From contig CALYDL010000019.1 in assembly GCA_944325145.1 (NCBI GenBank), positions 1-34,509 of the forward strand: 34,509 bases of DNA. The letters run 5' to 3'. The stretch is from Candidatus Gastranaerophilales bacterium (lineage in GTDB: Bacteria; Cyanobacteriota; Vampirovibrionia; Gastranaerophilales; Gastranaerophilaceae). Made by a program: the position numbers and the translations under genes. Below, piece by piece: positions 34,467 to 34,509 of the stretch; position 1 is the first letter of the stretch; each line of letters starts with the position of its first letter. Below the pieces are notes generated by a model. That model was not told the DNA's origin. It worked only from the letters and a program-made list of their open reading frames with translations, and searched no databases.

Positions 34467-34509
34467 ATGCTGAAAGTTATCATAGCAGGCTATGATAAAA
34501 TGCTCGCAG
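34467..34509 (+). CDS. Start of a further gene in the nusA operon (cut by the window end)
   Basis: The frame opens one base after the nusA stop and reads MLKVIIAGYDKMLA before the window ends. The beginning looks like the first strand and loop of an alpha/beta (Rossmann- or receiver-like) fold. Too short to identify; the usual partners ylxR or infB do not start like this. Confidence 0.5.
   Translation, partial: MLKVIIAGYDKMLA

Overview
Organism and setting. The window is AT-rich and its genes are tightly packed on both strands. It carries diderm-envelope genes: an autotransporter with a beta-barrel, a TonB/ExbB/ExbD machine, an AsmA-type protein, Lgt and lipoproteins. Two proteins (17363-18463 and 29975-31843) share a short N-terminal tag style (M-x-I-x-x-(V/I)-Q followed by an F-x-G motif) that I associate with gut Gastranaerophilales ('Melainabacteria'). 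I therefore suggest a non-photosynthetic, cyanobacteria-related gut bacterium. This is inference, not proof.

Layout. 1-8170 is chromosomal: secreted and membrane proteins of unknown role, a NifX-like protein with a His/Cys tail, a decayed YczE-type membrane gene, a Pmp-repeat autotransporter, a divergent HxlR regulator/metallo-hydrolase pair, and a possible 19-residue hydrophobic peptide gene. 8359-15383 is a 7.0-kb integrated element lying at the 3' end of an initiator tRNA gene (tRNA-fMet, minus strand, 15374-15450). A 13-bp direct repeat, the tRNA 3' end, bounds it. It holds a large serine recombinase next to its right end, a second small serine recombinase, a membrane-anchored Mrr-type nuclease, a Rep candidate with a 22-bp iteron array, and small genes. 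It looks like a plasmid that integrates.

Most striking observation. The recombinase frame runs into the right att repeat in the same frame in which an ORF without a ribosome-binding site (RBS) begins at the left att repeat. In the excised circle the two would form one 656-residue recombinase with a C-terminal winged-helix domain. Integration would cut this gene and replace the domain with ten tRNA-encoded residues. The recombinase also starts from a perfect 32-bp palindrome that carries two extended -10 boxes and the start codons of two divergent genes, arranged for leaderless transcription both ways.

15434-15663 holds a 103-bp tandem repeat that copies the tRNA 5' end. 15834-17302 is a three-gene envelope-stress type operon (zinc anti-sigma, ECF sigma, LTxxQ protein). 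17363-22645 runs leftward: an HD-domain protein, ExbD-ExbD-ExbB-TonB, and two secreted proteins related to the one at 1032-1754. 22712-31843 holds an AsmA-family giant, a TPR lipoprotein overlapping lgt, glgC, and a lineage-type membrane protein. 32197-34509 holds a MarR regulator with a dyad operator and the rimP-nusA operon, which is preceded by an intrinsic terminator that looks like an attenuator.
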